Notes: generated by a model not told the origin, from the letters alone. Shown: positions 51,365 through 61,036, counted from the stretch's first letter. The stretch is DNA of 64,000 bases from Paenibacillus nasutitermitis (GCF_014641075.1 NZ_BMHP01000003.1:1116001-1180000); one strand, 5' to 3'. Numbers and translations are program-made.

Positions 51365-53698
51365 CTAACCAAACGAGTGCTGTGATTGAGTCCCTCTCAC
51401 CTGCAGCGGGTAAGAATCCGCTGTACGAACTTCAATTCCTTCAGGAGCTTCAAGCCATCCCGACAGCTCATCCCCTTCTTTTTCCCAGCGTACGCGAATG
51501 GGACCAAGTGGCGTTGGATACTCCGCTTCCGCCCAGTCCGCTTCGGCTAGCGGAGGATGGGCCTGAATATAGCCGCTCCCCAGATCGGCGAGATCGATTC
51601 CCATCATGATGCGGGGCAGCATATAGGCCGGCGATGCGCTCCAGGCATGGCAGAGACTGACGGGGACGCCTTCCCACAAATAAGTGGGGGTATTGCCCTG
51701 ATACGTGCTTGGGATGGTGGAAACCGGGCTTGCCTGGTCGAAGGTTTCCCACCATGTGGTCGCCCCCCGGCTCAGCATATCCCCCCAGAAGGACTCAATC
51801 AAGCGCAGCCCTTCCGAGGAATGTCCCGCTCCGCTCAGCACCTCCAGCACAATATGCTGAAAGAAAGCTCCCTTGATTGCGGGCAGGCGGCCCGGCGCGT
51901 AATAATCTGCCAGAAACCGCTTCGTCTCCTCCGGTTCTGTAACTCCGGACCAGGCGGCAAGGAAATTGGTCTGCAGGGTGAAGCTAGTCGAGAGCTCATC
52001 ACCGGCGATGCAATCCGCGAACAACCCGGTCCTGCTGTCGCGCAGCTGCGAGCGGATCGCCTGGCGGAGTTCACTTGCCTGCTGTGCCCAGTCTTCGGCT
52101 TCACGCGAGTGGCCAAGCGCCTCCGCCATAGCGGACATCGCACCAAGCGACTTGTAATGCAGCATGGAAATGCCCGCCACTTTATCGCGCTTATCGACAT
52201 CCTCTGTCCAATCGATGAAGCACCACCAGCCTTCGCGGTCGGCACGGGCAAACAGACCTGTTTCGTCCCGTTGAGCCCCGAACCAATCGATCAGGCGCAC
52301 CAAATGCGGCCACAGCTCCTCGACCAGGGCCAGATCCCCGCTGTATTTCCAGTAATCCTGCACGCCAAGCAGCCAGTAGGCGCAGAAGTCAGGCAGCAGG
52401 AACGGATTGCTCTCAGGCCCTGTTCCGGGAATCGAGCCGTCCTCATTCTGAATTCTTGCGCCCTGAAGCAGACATTTACGAAGCAGAGCAGTGTCACCGA
52501 ATGTGCTGTAGATGATTTTGCCCATGACAACGGCATCGACCACCCATAAGGCTTTCTCCCGCCACGGGCAGTCCTCCAGATGATCGTGACTGTTCATCAG
52601 TGTTGTGTAGCGGCTGACATCCCAGATCCGGTCCAAGGTTTTATCGCTGGACCGGAAATAACCTGTCTGGGTAAATGGATAATGCGACAACTCAAAAGAA
52701 AATTCTTGTATGCTAACCGGCTCGGGCGCTGCCATGAAGGTCAATTGAATAAATCGGGCTGCACGCCTGCCAAAGGGTGACAGCCGGTTTATTCCGGGCT
52801 TGAGGATATACGTATCCAGATACTGAAGCTCCAGCGACTCGCCATAGGCGATCCGCAGCACACCTCCCGCCGGAGCCTGCAGATGAAACTTCGGCCGGCC
52901 TACAACCTCCCGGCCGAAGTCGTACACGATGCCCGGCATCGAGCCCGGCACGGAAGCATCGACCCATGCATCTGCCTGGCCGCCATTATGGTAGGAACCT
53001 CCCAGCAGCGATGCTTCCCCTTTGATGACCCCAAAATTATGCTCGGTCCGTACAACAGATTCCGGAAATACGGTTTCCGTATGCAGAAAAGGAATTTCTC
53101 TGGCTATCAGACGCGGCCACGGTCCATCCGCTTCGCAGGCATTGGCCACAATTTGAGCCTGCCCCCATGCCGAATCGTCATAACCGGGGAGCTGCCAATC
53201 ATCTTCCTCTACCGCCCGGTACACCTCGTTATAGCCGCCCCACTGATGAGAACGCGCCGCCTGTTTGCCCCATCTGTTGGAAATCCGGCATTTCCAGCTT
53301 TCGTCCGTCGCTAACAAGAGTCCGCCTTCAACCTCCAGCTGGAGGAGAAATCCGCTGCTGCCCTGCATCTGATGAGTCACAATACTGTCGGTGCCGAAAT
53401 GGTACACAACCGCGGCAATCGTCAGTTCTCCGCTTTGGAGCAGCTCATCGGCAATTTCATACGTGTCGTAATACTGCCATCTGCTGTCGCAAGGCGAAGG
53501 ACCGCGCCCGATATACATACCGTTCACATAAAGCATATATTCGGTACGGGCGGACACATGAAGGAGGACGCTGCGCTCGCTCATCCCCTCCGGCACCTGA
53601 ATCGTTCCGCGAAATTCCGCATAGCGGTCCGGCTTATTGACATCGCCCGCCGGCCAGATCCATTTTGCTTCCCAATTGCTTGGCTTGTTATTGATCAT
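51365..53698 (-). CDS. Alpha-L-rhamnosidase-like glycosidase, GH78-type
   Basis: A 777-residue intracellular glycosidase without signal peptide. The N-terminal 330 residues hold beta domains (WIWPAGDVNKPDRYAEFRGT, AWVDASVPG, GREVVGRPKFHLQAPAGGV). The alpha/alpha-barrel catalytic domain (about 350-700) has HLEDCPWREKALW (372-385), where E381 is a candidate acid, and TTWWETFD (647-654), where E651 is a candidate base. A C-terminal beta domain ends the chain. These are typical of GH78 enzymes that remove L-rhamnose from plant glycans. AAAGGGG precedes the ATG. It is the last gene of the glycan-transport operon, so it should digest the imported oligosaccharide. Confidence 0.88.
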   Translation of the reverse strand: MINNKPSNWEAKWIWPAGDVNKPDRYAEFRGTIQVPEGMSERSVLLHVSARTEYMLYVNGMYIGRGPSPCDSRWQYYDTYEIADELLQSGELTIAAVVYHFGTDSIVTHQMQGSSGFLLQLEVEGGLLLATDESWKCRISNRWGKQAARSHQWGGYNEVYRAVEEDDWQLPGYDDSAWGQAQIVANACEADGPWPRLIAREIPFLHTETVFPESVVRTEHNFGVIKGEASLLGGSYHNGGQADAWVDASVPGSMPGIVYDFGREVVGRPKFHLQAPAGGVLRIAYGESLELQYLDTYILKPGINRLSPFGRRAARFIQLTFMAAPEPVSIQEFSFELSHYPFTQTGYFRSSDKTLDRIWDVSRYTTLMNSHDHLEDCPWREKALWVVDAVVMGKIIYSTFGDTALLRKCLLQGARIQNEDGSIPGTGPESNPFLLPDFCAYWLLGVQDYWKYSGDLALVEELWPHLVRLIDWFGAQRDETGLFARADREGWWCFIDWTEDVDKRDKVAGISMLHYKSLGAMSAMAEALGHSREAEDWAQQASELRQAIRSQLRDSRTGLFADCIAGDELSTSFTLQTNFLAAWSGVTEPEETKRFLADYYAPGRLPAIKGAFFQHIVLEVLSGAGHSSEGLRLIESFWGDMLSRGATTWWETFDQASPVSTIPSTYQGNTPTYLWEGVPVSLCHAWSASPAYMLPRIMMGIDLADLGSGYIQAHPPLAEADWAEAEYPTPLGPIRVRWEKEGDELSGWLEAPEGIEVRTADSYPLQVRGTQSQHSFG

Positions 53699-53974
53699 GG
53701 TTTATAGCCCCTTTTGCTGTTTGCAACGCTATCTCTTAGAGAGCGGCTGCATCATGTATATTTATTATCATTAAGAATAAATTCCGTTGAATAGAACAAG
53801 GCGCCGGAGCCGCCCAAGCCCATCACTCTGCAGAAGCGTCAGATTTAAGTTGTCGGGTGATGGGGATGGAAATCTTGACATCATAACCGCGTGGCCAACA
53901 AGCGCTGCAGTTGGACAGCGGCTTGACTGACGGACCGTCTCAAGCCGTTCTTCCCGGGAGAGCCAGTCAACTTT

Positions 53975-56068
53975 TCACGTTTTGGTCAGACGCGCGCCAT
54001 CCAGGAAGAACTTGCCGGCCCACGCCTGATTGCCGCCGACGGCGATATAACCGACTTCAATGGATTTTACTTCGTATTTCTGCGCCCAGGCGCTGAAGTC
54101 AAGCGAGAGCTCTTGCCAACCGGAAGGATTGGCAAGCGGATAGTCCGTGGTCTTCACAGCTCCGGTACCGGAGGTAAGCTTGACACGGGCCGTATAGCTT
54201 GTTGCTCCCGGAGCGCCGCCCCAGCCGCTGACGGCAATTTTGAAATTCTTAAACGATGACCAGTTTTGCGGGGAAGCGAATTCCTTCTTCACGCTTCGCA
54301 GCAGAGAGCCGTTGACGGGCGCTCCTTGAATATTAAGCAGCTGTGCACCGTTATAGGCCGCAGGCGTATTGGTTCCTCCGCCGGCTGTGGCGGTGGCAGA
54401 TGTGACATTGGACGAAGCCGTCCATCCTTCTGTGCCGTATTCAAAGTCGCCCAGATTGTATTTCCCACTCGTCAGCTGCACCTTGTCGATAAAGAACTTC
54501 CCTGCCCACGGCTGATTCCCGCCGACCGCCCGGAATCCGATATCGATGCGTTTCACTTCATTGCGGTATGGCCATGAGCGGAAGTCCATCTCGATCTGCT
54601 GCCATGCTCCGGAGGTTGCCACCTCTTTGGTTATCGTCTGCCCGCCTGTGCTCGTAAGCTTAACATTCGCCATATAGGAGGTGGCTCCGGGAGCGCCTCC
54701 CCAATGATTCAACGCGAAGCTCAGCTTCTCATATTCACTGAAATCGACCGGACGCTCAAATTGGCGGTAAACGGTATGCCACAAGTCACCGTTGACGGCC
54801 GCGCTCTCATTCTGCAGCAGCTTATACTGTTCGTATGCGGCTGGTACCGAGGCGCCGGTCGTGGAGAAATTCGAGAAGGTGCTGCTGACGTTGCTGCCCG
54901 CTTTCCAGCCTTCCGTACCCGTCTCAAAATTGCCCAGATTAACGCTGTCGTCCACAAGTCCCAGCGGAAAAGGTTTATTCGCTTTGTAATCGGCGATATA
55001 ACGCTTCATATATTGATAATACCGGTCGCCGTGGCCACCCAGTTGAGGTTCGATGTCGCGGCTGTACTCATCCGTGAAATTATCGACAAATCGCGTCTTG
55101 CCGGCACTGTCCTCGAACCGCTGGGCAATCCACTCGTTCCACCAGGTAAGCGTAACTACCTTCGGCTTCTCCTGGAATGCTTTCTTCCACTGCGCGGCGA
55201 AGGTAATCCCGCCACGGCGCGGCGTGGCCGAATCGGGATCGGAAATATAATTCGCCTGATACGCGACCGATACGGACAACTGTTCCTTCTGCGTGCCGTT
55301 CATCCCGATATTTTGCGGATGCGGCTGCAGGAACGACCATTCCTTATCGGCAAGCGAACCCTGCAGCCCCCACATTTTGCGGAGCGTGAAAAGGGTCGCC
55401 AGCGATGAAGGCTGCGTATCGGTCATCAGCATAAGCGGTTTGCCGCTATAGGTGACAAATAAGGAATTGTAGGTGCCGCTGGCATAAAAACGGTTATACA
55501 CGTCATTTCCCACAAATGCCGGATTAGGGTCGCTCGCCGCGGAGCCATTCCAGAAAACGACATGCGGCGTGCTCAGTCCCTCATTGCGCATCTGCAGCAT
55601 CGTGTCGAGAAGCACTGTAGCCGGCTGTACAAATAAATCCTGATAATAATTGGCATCCATCGTGCTGGAAGCGTTGGTATTGTCCAAAATAATAAAATCA
55701 ATGCCGGCATTCTCCAGTTGGGTCATATGGGTCCGGATTACGCTGGTATTGTCTGATCGGTAATAGCCGAGCGCCGGCTTCGACCAGTAATGGAAGTTGT
55801 GGAGAGGGCCCCACACCGGAGCCGTCTTGTTCAATCCCGACGTTTTGAAAATCTCCCCGATGTCATAGAACGTCCCGCCCTGCTGGGGCACCACGGGATC
55901 AAACCACAGCGAGTAATTAATGGAAACCAGATTGCTCTTGTTGGTAATATCAAGTTGGCCTTCAGGGGCGATGGCCTCCACTTTCATTGGTGAATACATC
56001 ATTAGAGGAAAACATGCAGTGATTAAGGTCAGCATCCAAACAGGCCTCATCATACGGCTTTTCTTCAT
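53975..56068 (-). CDS. Secreted GH99/GH71-like protein with two tandem C-terminal domains
   Basis: A 697-residue exported protein. A signal peptide occupies residues 1-32. Residues 40-370 are TIM-barrel-like, with WFDPVVPQQGGTFYD, IDFIILDNTN (D129) and VVTLTWWNEWIAQRF (E312), resembling the GH99/GH71-type or DUF-annotated glycosidases. Then come two homologous domains of about 155 residues (from 377 and from about 540). Each starts NLGxFExGTEGW and ends with the WAGKFFxD stretch, and GGAPGATSY occurs in both, so they are a duplicated carbohydrate-binding-like pair. AAAGGAGG precedes the ATG. The 275 bases to the next gene hold nothing clear. Confidence 0.8.
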   Translation of the reverse strand: MKKSRMMRPVWMLTLITACFPLMMYSPMKVEAIAPEGQLDITNKSNLVSINYSLWFDPVVPQQGGTFYDIGEIFKTSGLNKTAPVWGPLHNFHYWSKPALGYYRSDNTSVIRTHMTQLENAGIDFIILDNTNASSTMDANYYQDLFVQPATVLLDTMLQMRNEGLSTPHVVFWNGSAASDPNPAFVGNDVYNRFYASGTYNSLFVTYSGKPLMLMTDTQPSSLATLFTLRKMWGLQGSLADKEWSFLQPHPQNIGMNGTQKEQLSVSVAYQANYISDPDSATPRRGGITFAAQWKKAFQEKPKVVTLTWWNEWIAQRFEDSAGKTRFVDNFTDEYSRDIEPQLGGHGDRYYQYMKRYIADYKANKPFPLGLVDDSVNLGNFETGTEGWKAGSNVSSTFSNFSTTGASVPAAYEQYKLLQNESAAVNGDLWHTVYRQFERPVDFSEYEKLSFALNHWGGAPGATSYMANVKLTSTGGQTITKEVATSGAWQQIEMDFRSWPYRNEVKRIDIGFRAVGGNQPWAGKFFIDKVQLTSGKYNLGDFEYGTEGWTASSNVTSATATAGGGTNTPAAYNGAQLLNIQGAPVNGSLLRSVKKEFASPQNWSSFKNFKIAVSGWGGAPGATSYTARVKLTSGTGAVKTTDYPLANPSGWQELSLDFSAWAQKYEVKSIEVGYIAVGGNQAWAGKFFLDGARLTKT

Positions 56069-56171
56069 GTTTTTATTCTTGCCTCCTTTATGATTGTAAA
56101 CTTCTATACCACTCCAGCCTGGTATCCCTTAATTAAATCGCCTCCTCCCCATTGCTACCCGAATTACCTGT

Positions 56172-57002
56172 CTACCCTTTCACTGCACCCGATGTGATTC
56201 CGCTGATGTAGTATTTCATGCCGAATATAAATACGAGAATGAGCGGTATGGTCGAGAGCACATAACCCGCCATCCGGGTACCGTAATTTGTGGTACCGTT
56301 CTCGACGCCAAGCTGACTGAGAGCCACGGTGACCATTTGACTGGAATGATTGTTAATCGCCAGGAGCGGCCATACAAAATCATTATAATTGCCGACCAGA
56401 TTGACGACGGCAAGCGTGATCAGAACCGGCATCAAGAGCGGAAGCACGAGGCGCAGATAAATCCGGAACTCGGACGCCCCGTCGATTCGCGCACATTCAA
56501 ACAGCTCATTGGGCAGGGCGCTGAGAAACGTCCGGCACAGGATGATTCCAAATACCTGCCCGCCGGATATCCATGGCAGCAGGAGGGCCAGCCAGTTGTT
56601 TAGCAGTCCGTAGGAAGAAACCTGGATAAACAGTGGAATCAACGTCAGGATCGCAGGAATCATCATGAGCGAAAGAATCAGATAATAAATGATTTCCTTG
56701 CCCGGAAAAATAAGCCGCGAGAAGACGAACCCGCTCAGCGAGGAGAGCAGGGTCACGCCGATGGTGGCGATGGAGCATACGACCACGCTGTTAAAAATGT
56801 TAATCGCGATTTCATTAAAGGCTTTGGTATAATTCTCCCAGATCCAGGGGCTGGGCAATGCCCAGAAGCTCGTGTAAATTTGCCCGTTGCTGCGAAAAGA
56901 AATATTGATCATCATGACGATCGGTATATATGCAAGTACAACGAGCAGGATCAGAAACACCCAGGATGAGAGCGAAATCGAATTGAGTTTCTTTTTTATC
57001 AT
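56172..57002 (-). CDS. Carbohydrate ABC transporter permease, MalG-like
   Basis: A 276-residue permease with six membrane segments and the EAA loop ECARIDGASEFRIYLRLVLP near residue 185. The C-terminus ends ISGITSGAVKG, the normal CUT1 pattern. It is the second permease of the importer formed with the fusion permease at 57019-58992 and the lipoprotein at 59069-60718. AAGGAGAG precedes the ATG. The ATPase is probably shared, as none is encoded here. Confidence 0.93.
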   Translation of the reverse strand: MIKKKLNSISLSSWVFLILLVVLAYIPIVMMINISFRSNGQIYTSFWALPSPWIWENYTKAFNEIAINIFNSVVVCSIATIGVTLLSSLSGFVFSRLIFPGKEIIYYLILSLMMIPAILTLIPLFIQVSSYGLLNNWLALLLPWISGGQVFGIILCRTFLSALPNELFECARIDGASEFRIYLRLVLPLLMPVLITLAVVNLVGNYNDFVWPLLAINNHSSQMVTVALSQLGVENGTTNYGTRMAGYVLSTIPLILVFIFGMKYYISGITSGAVKG

Positions 57003-57018
57003 CGGTTTCTCTCCTTCT

Positions 57019-58992
57019 TTAACTGTATTCGACAGATGAGCGCAAGCGCATCTGGAAGATGGTCCCGACTAGAATGACGCCAAACAGCACAACCCCGATA
57101 GCTGATGCATATCCGTAATCACCGAACTTGGAGGCTGAGTAATAAAGCTCCAGCGCCGGCACGTACGTGCTGTCAAGCGGTCCTCCCTGAGTGGTCAGAT
57201 AGATGAGCGCGAAGTCCTGCATCGTCCCGATAAACGTCAATACCAGCAGCAGGCGGATTTGCCCCACCAGCAGCGGCAGCTCGAGCTTCAGGAAACGGTT
57301 GATCCGGCCGATCCCTTCAAGCTTGGCAGCTTCATAAATATCTCCCGGAATTCCGATTAACCCCCCGTAGAATACAAGAAACGCAAAAGGTGCGATCCAG
57401 GGGAAACCGATGAATATAATCGATTTCATTGCAATTCCCGGTTCCCCGAGCCAGGTATGCGTCCAGTTATCCAGGCCCAGCTCGCGCAGCGTAGAGTTCA
57501 GCAGCCCGTAGTTGGGATCATAGAAGAAACTCCAGACGAGCGTAATGACGATTCCCGGCACCACAATCGGTGCGACAAACAGCGTCCGGAACCAGTATTT
57601 CATCCTCTCCGAGGGCAGATGGAAGATAATGACCGCCACCAGCAGCGGCGCACCGAGCTTGATGACGCCCGTAACCAGCAAAGCGATCAGATTCTCAATT
57701 CCTGTCCAGAAAAAATGACTGTGAAAAACCTGCTTGTAATTGCTCCAGCCCACAAATTTAAGCGGCAGACCGGGCTTCCAGTTCGTAAAGGAATGGAAGA
57801 ATGCAGACAGGGTCGGGTAATAGTTGAACAGGGCCAGCGAGCTGATCGTCGGCAGCAGCAGCAGATAGGCGATTTTGCCTCTCCAGATGCGCTTGCCAAG
57901 CGAGCTCGCCCGGGTTCGTACTTTGGCTGAGAAAGCGGCAGCCATGGCAATCAGAGCTGCGACCAGCAAAACTGCGATGATGATAGCAATGATCTGTAAA
58001 TTCGCCGCCAGCTTCTCGTTCTTCTGGAAGCTGGCAAGCAGACCCGCATCCAGATAAGCGGCCTGCGTGCCGACTACAGCAAGCCTTTCTCCCGAGGGCT
58101 CGGAGGACAGGCGCATGAAGGACGACTTCAGCTGGATGGAGCCTGCCAGCTTGCCTGCCTCATTTACCAGAAACAGTTTATTTCCGTTTACGGCAGCAAA
58201 CAATTCCTCATTTATTGCCGTTACTGAACTGATCGCAGCAGCCAGTTTATTGGACCAGAGCAGCTTGCCTGCAGCGCCGATTGCACCGACGTATCCTCCC
58301 TTGTCTGCATAGACGAGCTGTTCCCCGTTGATGGCCAGACTGTAGATAGGGTAGCTGCCTTCACGGAGCCACAGGCGCTTGCCTGAAGCATCGAATGCGC
58401 TTATCTGCGAGGAATCGTTACCAGCGAAGAGAGTCTGACCATCAGCGGCAAAGGCAAGTGTTCTCGTAATAATGAATAGCTTATTCTCCCACAGCTTCTT
58501 GCCTGATAAATCAAACAGGCCGACACGCTGGTTTGTTCCAGCTCCCTGGGAAATGGCAATGCCGGCTCCCCCCCAATTCACGGCAATGCCGGGGTACGAA
58601 ATTTTAAAGGAACCGGCCTGCTTTCCGCTTTCCGTATCCAGAATGAGCAGTTCCCTGCTCTCGGTTACGGCAGTGAGCTGCTTGCCGTCAGGAGACAGGT
58701 CGATACCCTTGGGCGTGCCTGTCGTAGGCAACGTCCAGACGGTTTTGCCCGAAGCATCCAGGCGGGTAATTTTGTTATCCTTTGTTCCGATAATCATACC
58801 GCCCTGATCAGGCAAGGCGATCACGCTCTCATAATTGCTTCCCGATACCGACCACAGTTGGGGATTGGATGAAGCGCCACCCTTGATTGAGCCCGACGCG
58901 ATAAAAGATACGACGAGAAGAACGGCAAGCAACGCAGACACAACGACCGACAACCTGCGAACACGGCGGGACGGATAGGTTTGTAGACTCAT
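57019..58992 (-). CDS. Sugar ABC permease with N-terminal beta-propeller domain (fusion)
   Basis: A 657-residue protein, twice the normal size for a MalF-type permease. Residues 14-33 form a first membrane segment. Residues 45-325 are a PQQ/WD-like beta-propeller: DASGKTVW (79), DLSGKKLW (161), DASGKRLW (201) and AAGKLLW (240) recur. A second segment (333-354) leads to the permease, which starts near 375 (AYLLLLPTISSLALFNYYP) and has the EAA loop EAAKLEGIGRINRFLKLELP near 554. The propeller should face outside. GGGAGGT precedes the ATG. It could aid in catching the sugar or docking the binding protein. The reading frame is continuous. Confidence 0.88.
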   Translation of the reverse strand: MSLQTYPSRRVRRLSVVVSALLAVLLVVSFIASGSIKGGASSNPQLWSVSGSNYESVIALPDQGGMIIGTKDNKITRLDASGKTVWTLPTTGTPKGIDLSPDGKQLTAVTESRELLILDTESGKQAGSFKISYPGIAVNWGGAGIAISQGAGTNQRVGLFDLSGKKLWENKLFIITRTLAFAADGQTLFAGNDSSQISAFDASGKRLWLREGSYPIYSLAINGEQLVYADKGGYVGAIGAAGKLLWSNKLAAAISSVTAINEELFAAVNGNKLFLVNEAGKLAGSIQLKSSFMRLSSEPSGERLAVVGTQAAYLDAGLLASFQKNEKLAANLQIIAIIIAVLLVAALIAMAAAFSAKVRTRASSLGKRIWRGKIAYLLLLPTISSLALFNYYPTLSAFFHSFTNWKPGLPLKFVGWSNYKQVFHSHFFWTGIENLIALLVTGVIKLGAPLLVAVIIFHLPSERMKYWFRTLFVAPIVVPGIVITLVWSFFYDPNYGLLNSTLRELGLDNWTHTWLGEPGIAMKSIIFIGFPWIAPFAFLVFYGGLIGIPGDIYEAAKLEGIGRINRFLKLELPLLVGQIRLLLVLTFIGTMQDFALIYLTTQGGPLDSTYVPALELYYSASKFGDYGYASAIGVVLFGVILVGTIFQMRLRSSVEYS

Positions 58993-59018
58993 AGGGACCT
59001 CCCTTATCGCGAATAGAG

Positions 59019-59049
59019 CGAAGGGATGTCATGTACAGACATCCCTTCG
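59019..59049 (-). other. Intercistronic hairpin between the binding-protein and permease genes
   Basis: CGAAGGGATGTC and GACATCCCTTCG form a perfect 12-base stem with a seven-base loop and no T-run. Such hairpins often stabilise the upstream binding-protein mRNA and lower expression of the permease. Confidence 0.65.
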
Positions 59050-59068
59050 GATTTTAAAGCTTTCGTCG

Positions 59069-60718
59069 TTATGGACGATCCGGCGGCTGCTTCTCAGGTG
59101 TTTCCAGATCGGAAAGCTCCAGCTTCTGGGACTTCAGGGCCGCTTCGAAATTTTTGTCGATGGACGCTTGATATTTATTCAGGAAATCATCGACATTCGA
59201 TTTTCCAAGGAAATAAGCTTGTGCCAGATTGACCCACTCGCGGACGCTAGGCTGGTAGTCGCTGACGCCCCTCGACAGAGCGCCCATAGCGTTGCCTTTC
59301 TCGGAGTTGCCGATCAGCTTCAGGTTGGAGAATTTCTTGTTCAGCTCATCGCTGAGCGTTACATCCTTCACAATCGGCGGACCCGCAATGCCGCGGCCTG
59401 CATCCATCGTGGCCTGCAGATAAATGCCGTAGCCTGTGGAGCTGCTGTAGAACTGCATGAAGTCGATAACCATGTCGTTATGCTCCTGGTCCTTGTTTAC
59501 CATCGAGAGGAATCCGATAGGAACTTCGATCGTTCTGACCGGCGCTTCGCTTTCGCTCATTCGCGGCATGTTGAACGTGCCCAGCTCGAAAGCTTCCGCA
59601 TTCGCGCCGCCCGTTTTCTCGGAATCGGTAATATCTTTGTCAAAAGTGCTCAGAAGTCCCGCTGTATCCAGACGCATCGCGGCTTTCTGGGTAAGGAACA
59701 GGGAATAGGCATTCAAATCCGACGTTCCGAAATAACCATCTTCCACCATGCCAGGGATCAGCTTCTTGAAATTGGTGTACATGGTTTTGTATTGATCGTT
59801 GTTAACGGTCAGCTCATGATTCTTGATGGCCAGCCATTGACGAAGATTGTTCTTGTGAACAAGTGCATCATCGTCATTATGCGAATCGTTGATGTCAAGC
59901 TTCCAGGTTCCGTCGAGCTCCGGATCGTAGTTGTAATCGCCTTCCTGCGAACGGACCTTCTCAAACGAAGAGCGGAGGAAGGAATCGGCATAAATCCTCA
60001 TCAGCCAGCCTGTACTGCCTGACCAGAAGGAGTTGTAATCTCCCCCAATCGCCAGAGGCGTATATCCGGCATCTTTAAGCTTCTGTGAAATCTCAATCAA
60101 TTGATCCCAAGTCTCAGGAGGACTTGCGATGCCCGCTTTCTCAAACGCTTTCTTGTTGTAGAACCAGAGAACCTGAACGGTCTCCAGATTGAGTTTGGTG
60201 AGTGATCCCTTCATATCAAGGACCTGCGTATTAAAATCCGTGAAGCCTTCTTTCCACGGCGCATTGGTATAGGGGTTGGTCTTCTCCATCAGCGGCAAAT
60301 AATCGATGAAGCTGTTTTCGAGTCCGGCTACCACATTGCCGTTCACGATATCCGCTGCCGGCGTGCCTGCCGACAACTGGGCTCTCAGCCAGTCTGCGTA
60401 ACCTTCGCCCGGTTTAACATCCACATTGATTTTGACCTTGGGATGTTTCTCTGTGTAGGCTTTGGCAACAGCCTCCCAGCCTTCCTTGTTCTCGCTCTGT
60501 ACGTTAATATTGATTTCACCGGAAAATTCCTTCGCCGGTTCTGTCTGCGGATCATTAGTGTTGTTTTCGCCGGATCCCGCATTTTGTCCATTATCCGGCG
60601 TAGTGGCGCCGCCGTTATTGCTGCCGGTATTGCTGCCTGCATTGTTCGAGCAGGCCGCTGCAAATATAAGCGTGCAAACCACCATGAGTAGGATTACCGC
60701 CCGCGATGCCTTCTTCAA
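59069..60718 (-). CDS. Extracellular sugar-binding lipoprotein
   Basis: The binding protein of the glycan importer, 549 residues. The signal MKKASRAVILLMVVCTLIFA is followed by AAC, cysteine at residue 23. A long Asn/Gly-rich linker (NNAGSNTGSNNGG) follows, then the solute-binding family 1 domain (GEININVQSENKEGWEAVAK, ADIVNGNVVAGLENS). The start codon is TTG, with GGGGGAAGG before it. It is the first gene of the operon 60718-51365. The AraR-like palindrome at 60828 overlaps its promoter. Confidence 0.92.
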   Translation of the reverse strand: MKKASRAVILLMVVCTLIFAAACSNNAGSNTGSNNGGATTPDNGQNAGSGENNTNDPQTEPAKEFSGEININVQSENKEGWEAVAKAYTEKHPKVKINVDVKPGEGYADWLRAQLSAGTPAADIVNGNVVAGLENSFIDYLPLMEKTNPYTNAPWKEGFTDFNTQVLDMKGSLTKLNLETVQVLWFYNKKAFEKAGIASPPETWDQLIEISQKLKDAGYTPLAIGGDYNSFWSGSTGWLMRIYADSFLRSSFEKVRSQEGDYNYDPELDGTWKLDINDSHNDDDALVHKNNLRQWLAIKNHELTVNNDQYKTMYTNFKKLIPGMVEDGYFGTSDLNAYSLFLTQKAAMRLDTAGLLSTFDKDITDSEKTGGANAEAFELGTFNMPRMSESEAPVRTIEVPIGFLSMVNKDQEHNDMVIDFMQFYSSSTGYGIYLQATMDAGRGIAGPPIVKDVTLSDELNKKFSNLKLIGNSEKGNAMGALSRGVSDYQPSVREWVNLAQAYFLGKSNVDDFLNKYQASIDKNFEAALKSQKLELSDLETPEKQPPDRP

Positions 60719-60785
60719 TGTACCTTCCCCCTTTAAAAATTGATCCTGCCGTGTGAACCTTGGCGAAAAAACAACGTCACATCAT

Positions 60786-60799
60786 CTTAGTATTCTTGG
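60786..60799. promoter_or_regulatory. Partial copy of the AraR-like operator
   Basis: CTTAGTATTCTTGG shares ten bases with the site at 60828-60841. It may be an auxiliary weaker site. Confidence 0.35.
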
Positions 60800-60803
60800 T
60801 TGT

Positions 60804-60818
60804 TTGTAAGCGCTGTCT
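60804..60818 (-). promoter_or_regulatory. Possible cre site (CcpA)
   Basis: TTGTAAGCGCTGTCT matches 13 of 15 positions of the catabolite-response pattern WTGNAARCGNWWWCA. It lies just after the promoter of the glycan operon, where a CcpA roadblock would act. Confidence 0.5.
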
Positions 60819-60827
60819 TTTCTCCTA

Positions 60828-60862
60828 GTTAGAATACTAACATATCGATTATAAGTTGTAAA
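60828..60862 (-). promoter_or_regulatory. Promoter of the glycan operon with overlapping operator
   Basis: On the minus strand TTTACA, 17 bases and TAGTAT form a promoter. The near-palindrome GTTAGAATACTAAC (60828-60841) covers the -10. A related perfect palindrome stands before the regulator gene at 62181. Confidence 0.7.
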
Positions 60863-60873
60863 CAATAAAATAC

Positions 60874-60915
60874 CAACTGTTTTATGCAGTTGGTATTTTA
60901 CGTAGTATACTATTC
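60874..60915. other. Hairpin and a further palindrome upstream of the glycan operon
   Basis: TACCAACTG and CAGTTGGTA form a stem (about 60880-60899), and TAGTATACTA (60903-60912) repeats the operator core. The stem may terminate the regulator gene transcript (61037-62161), which runs into this region. The 318-base gap also holds the cre-like site and operators, and no gene. Confidence 0.5.
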
Positions 60916-61036
60916 ATGCAATCAAATAAAAGCGGCAGACGCTGTCTTTAGTGGCGCAATAAGTCTCTCCCTGCAGAAATATCAGAAAAGAATCGGCCAC
61001 ACTATTAACCATTCTGATATTTTAAAAAATCCGTCG

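Noticed and set aside
53699..53974. Regulatory element between the rhamnosidase and GH99-like genes
   Set aside because: No clean hairpin with T-run or palindrome was found. The two genes are most likely on one transcript.
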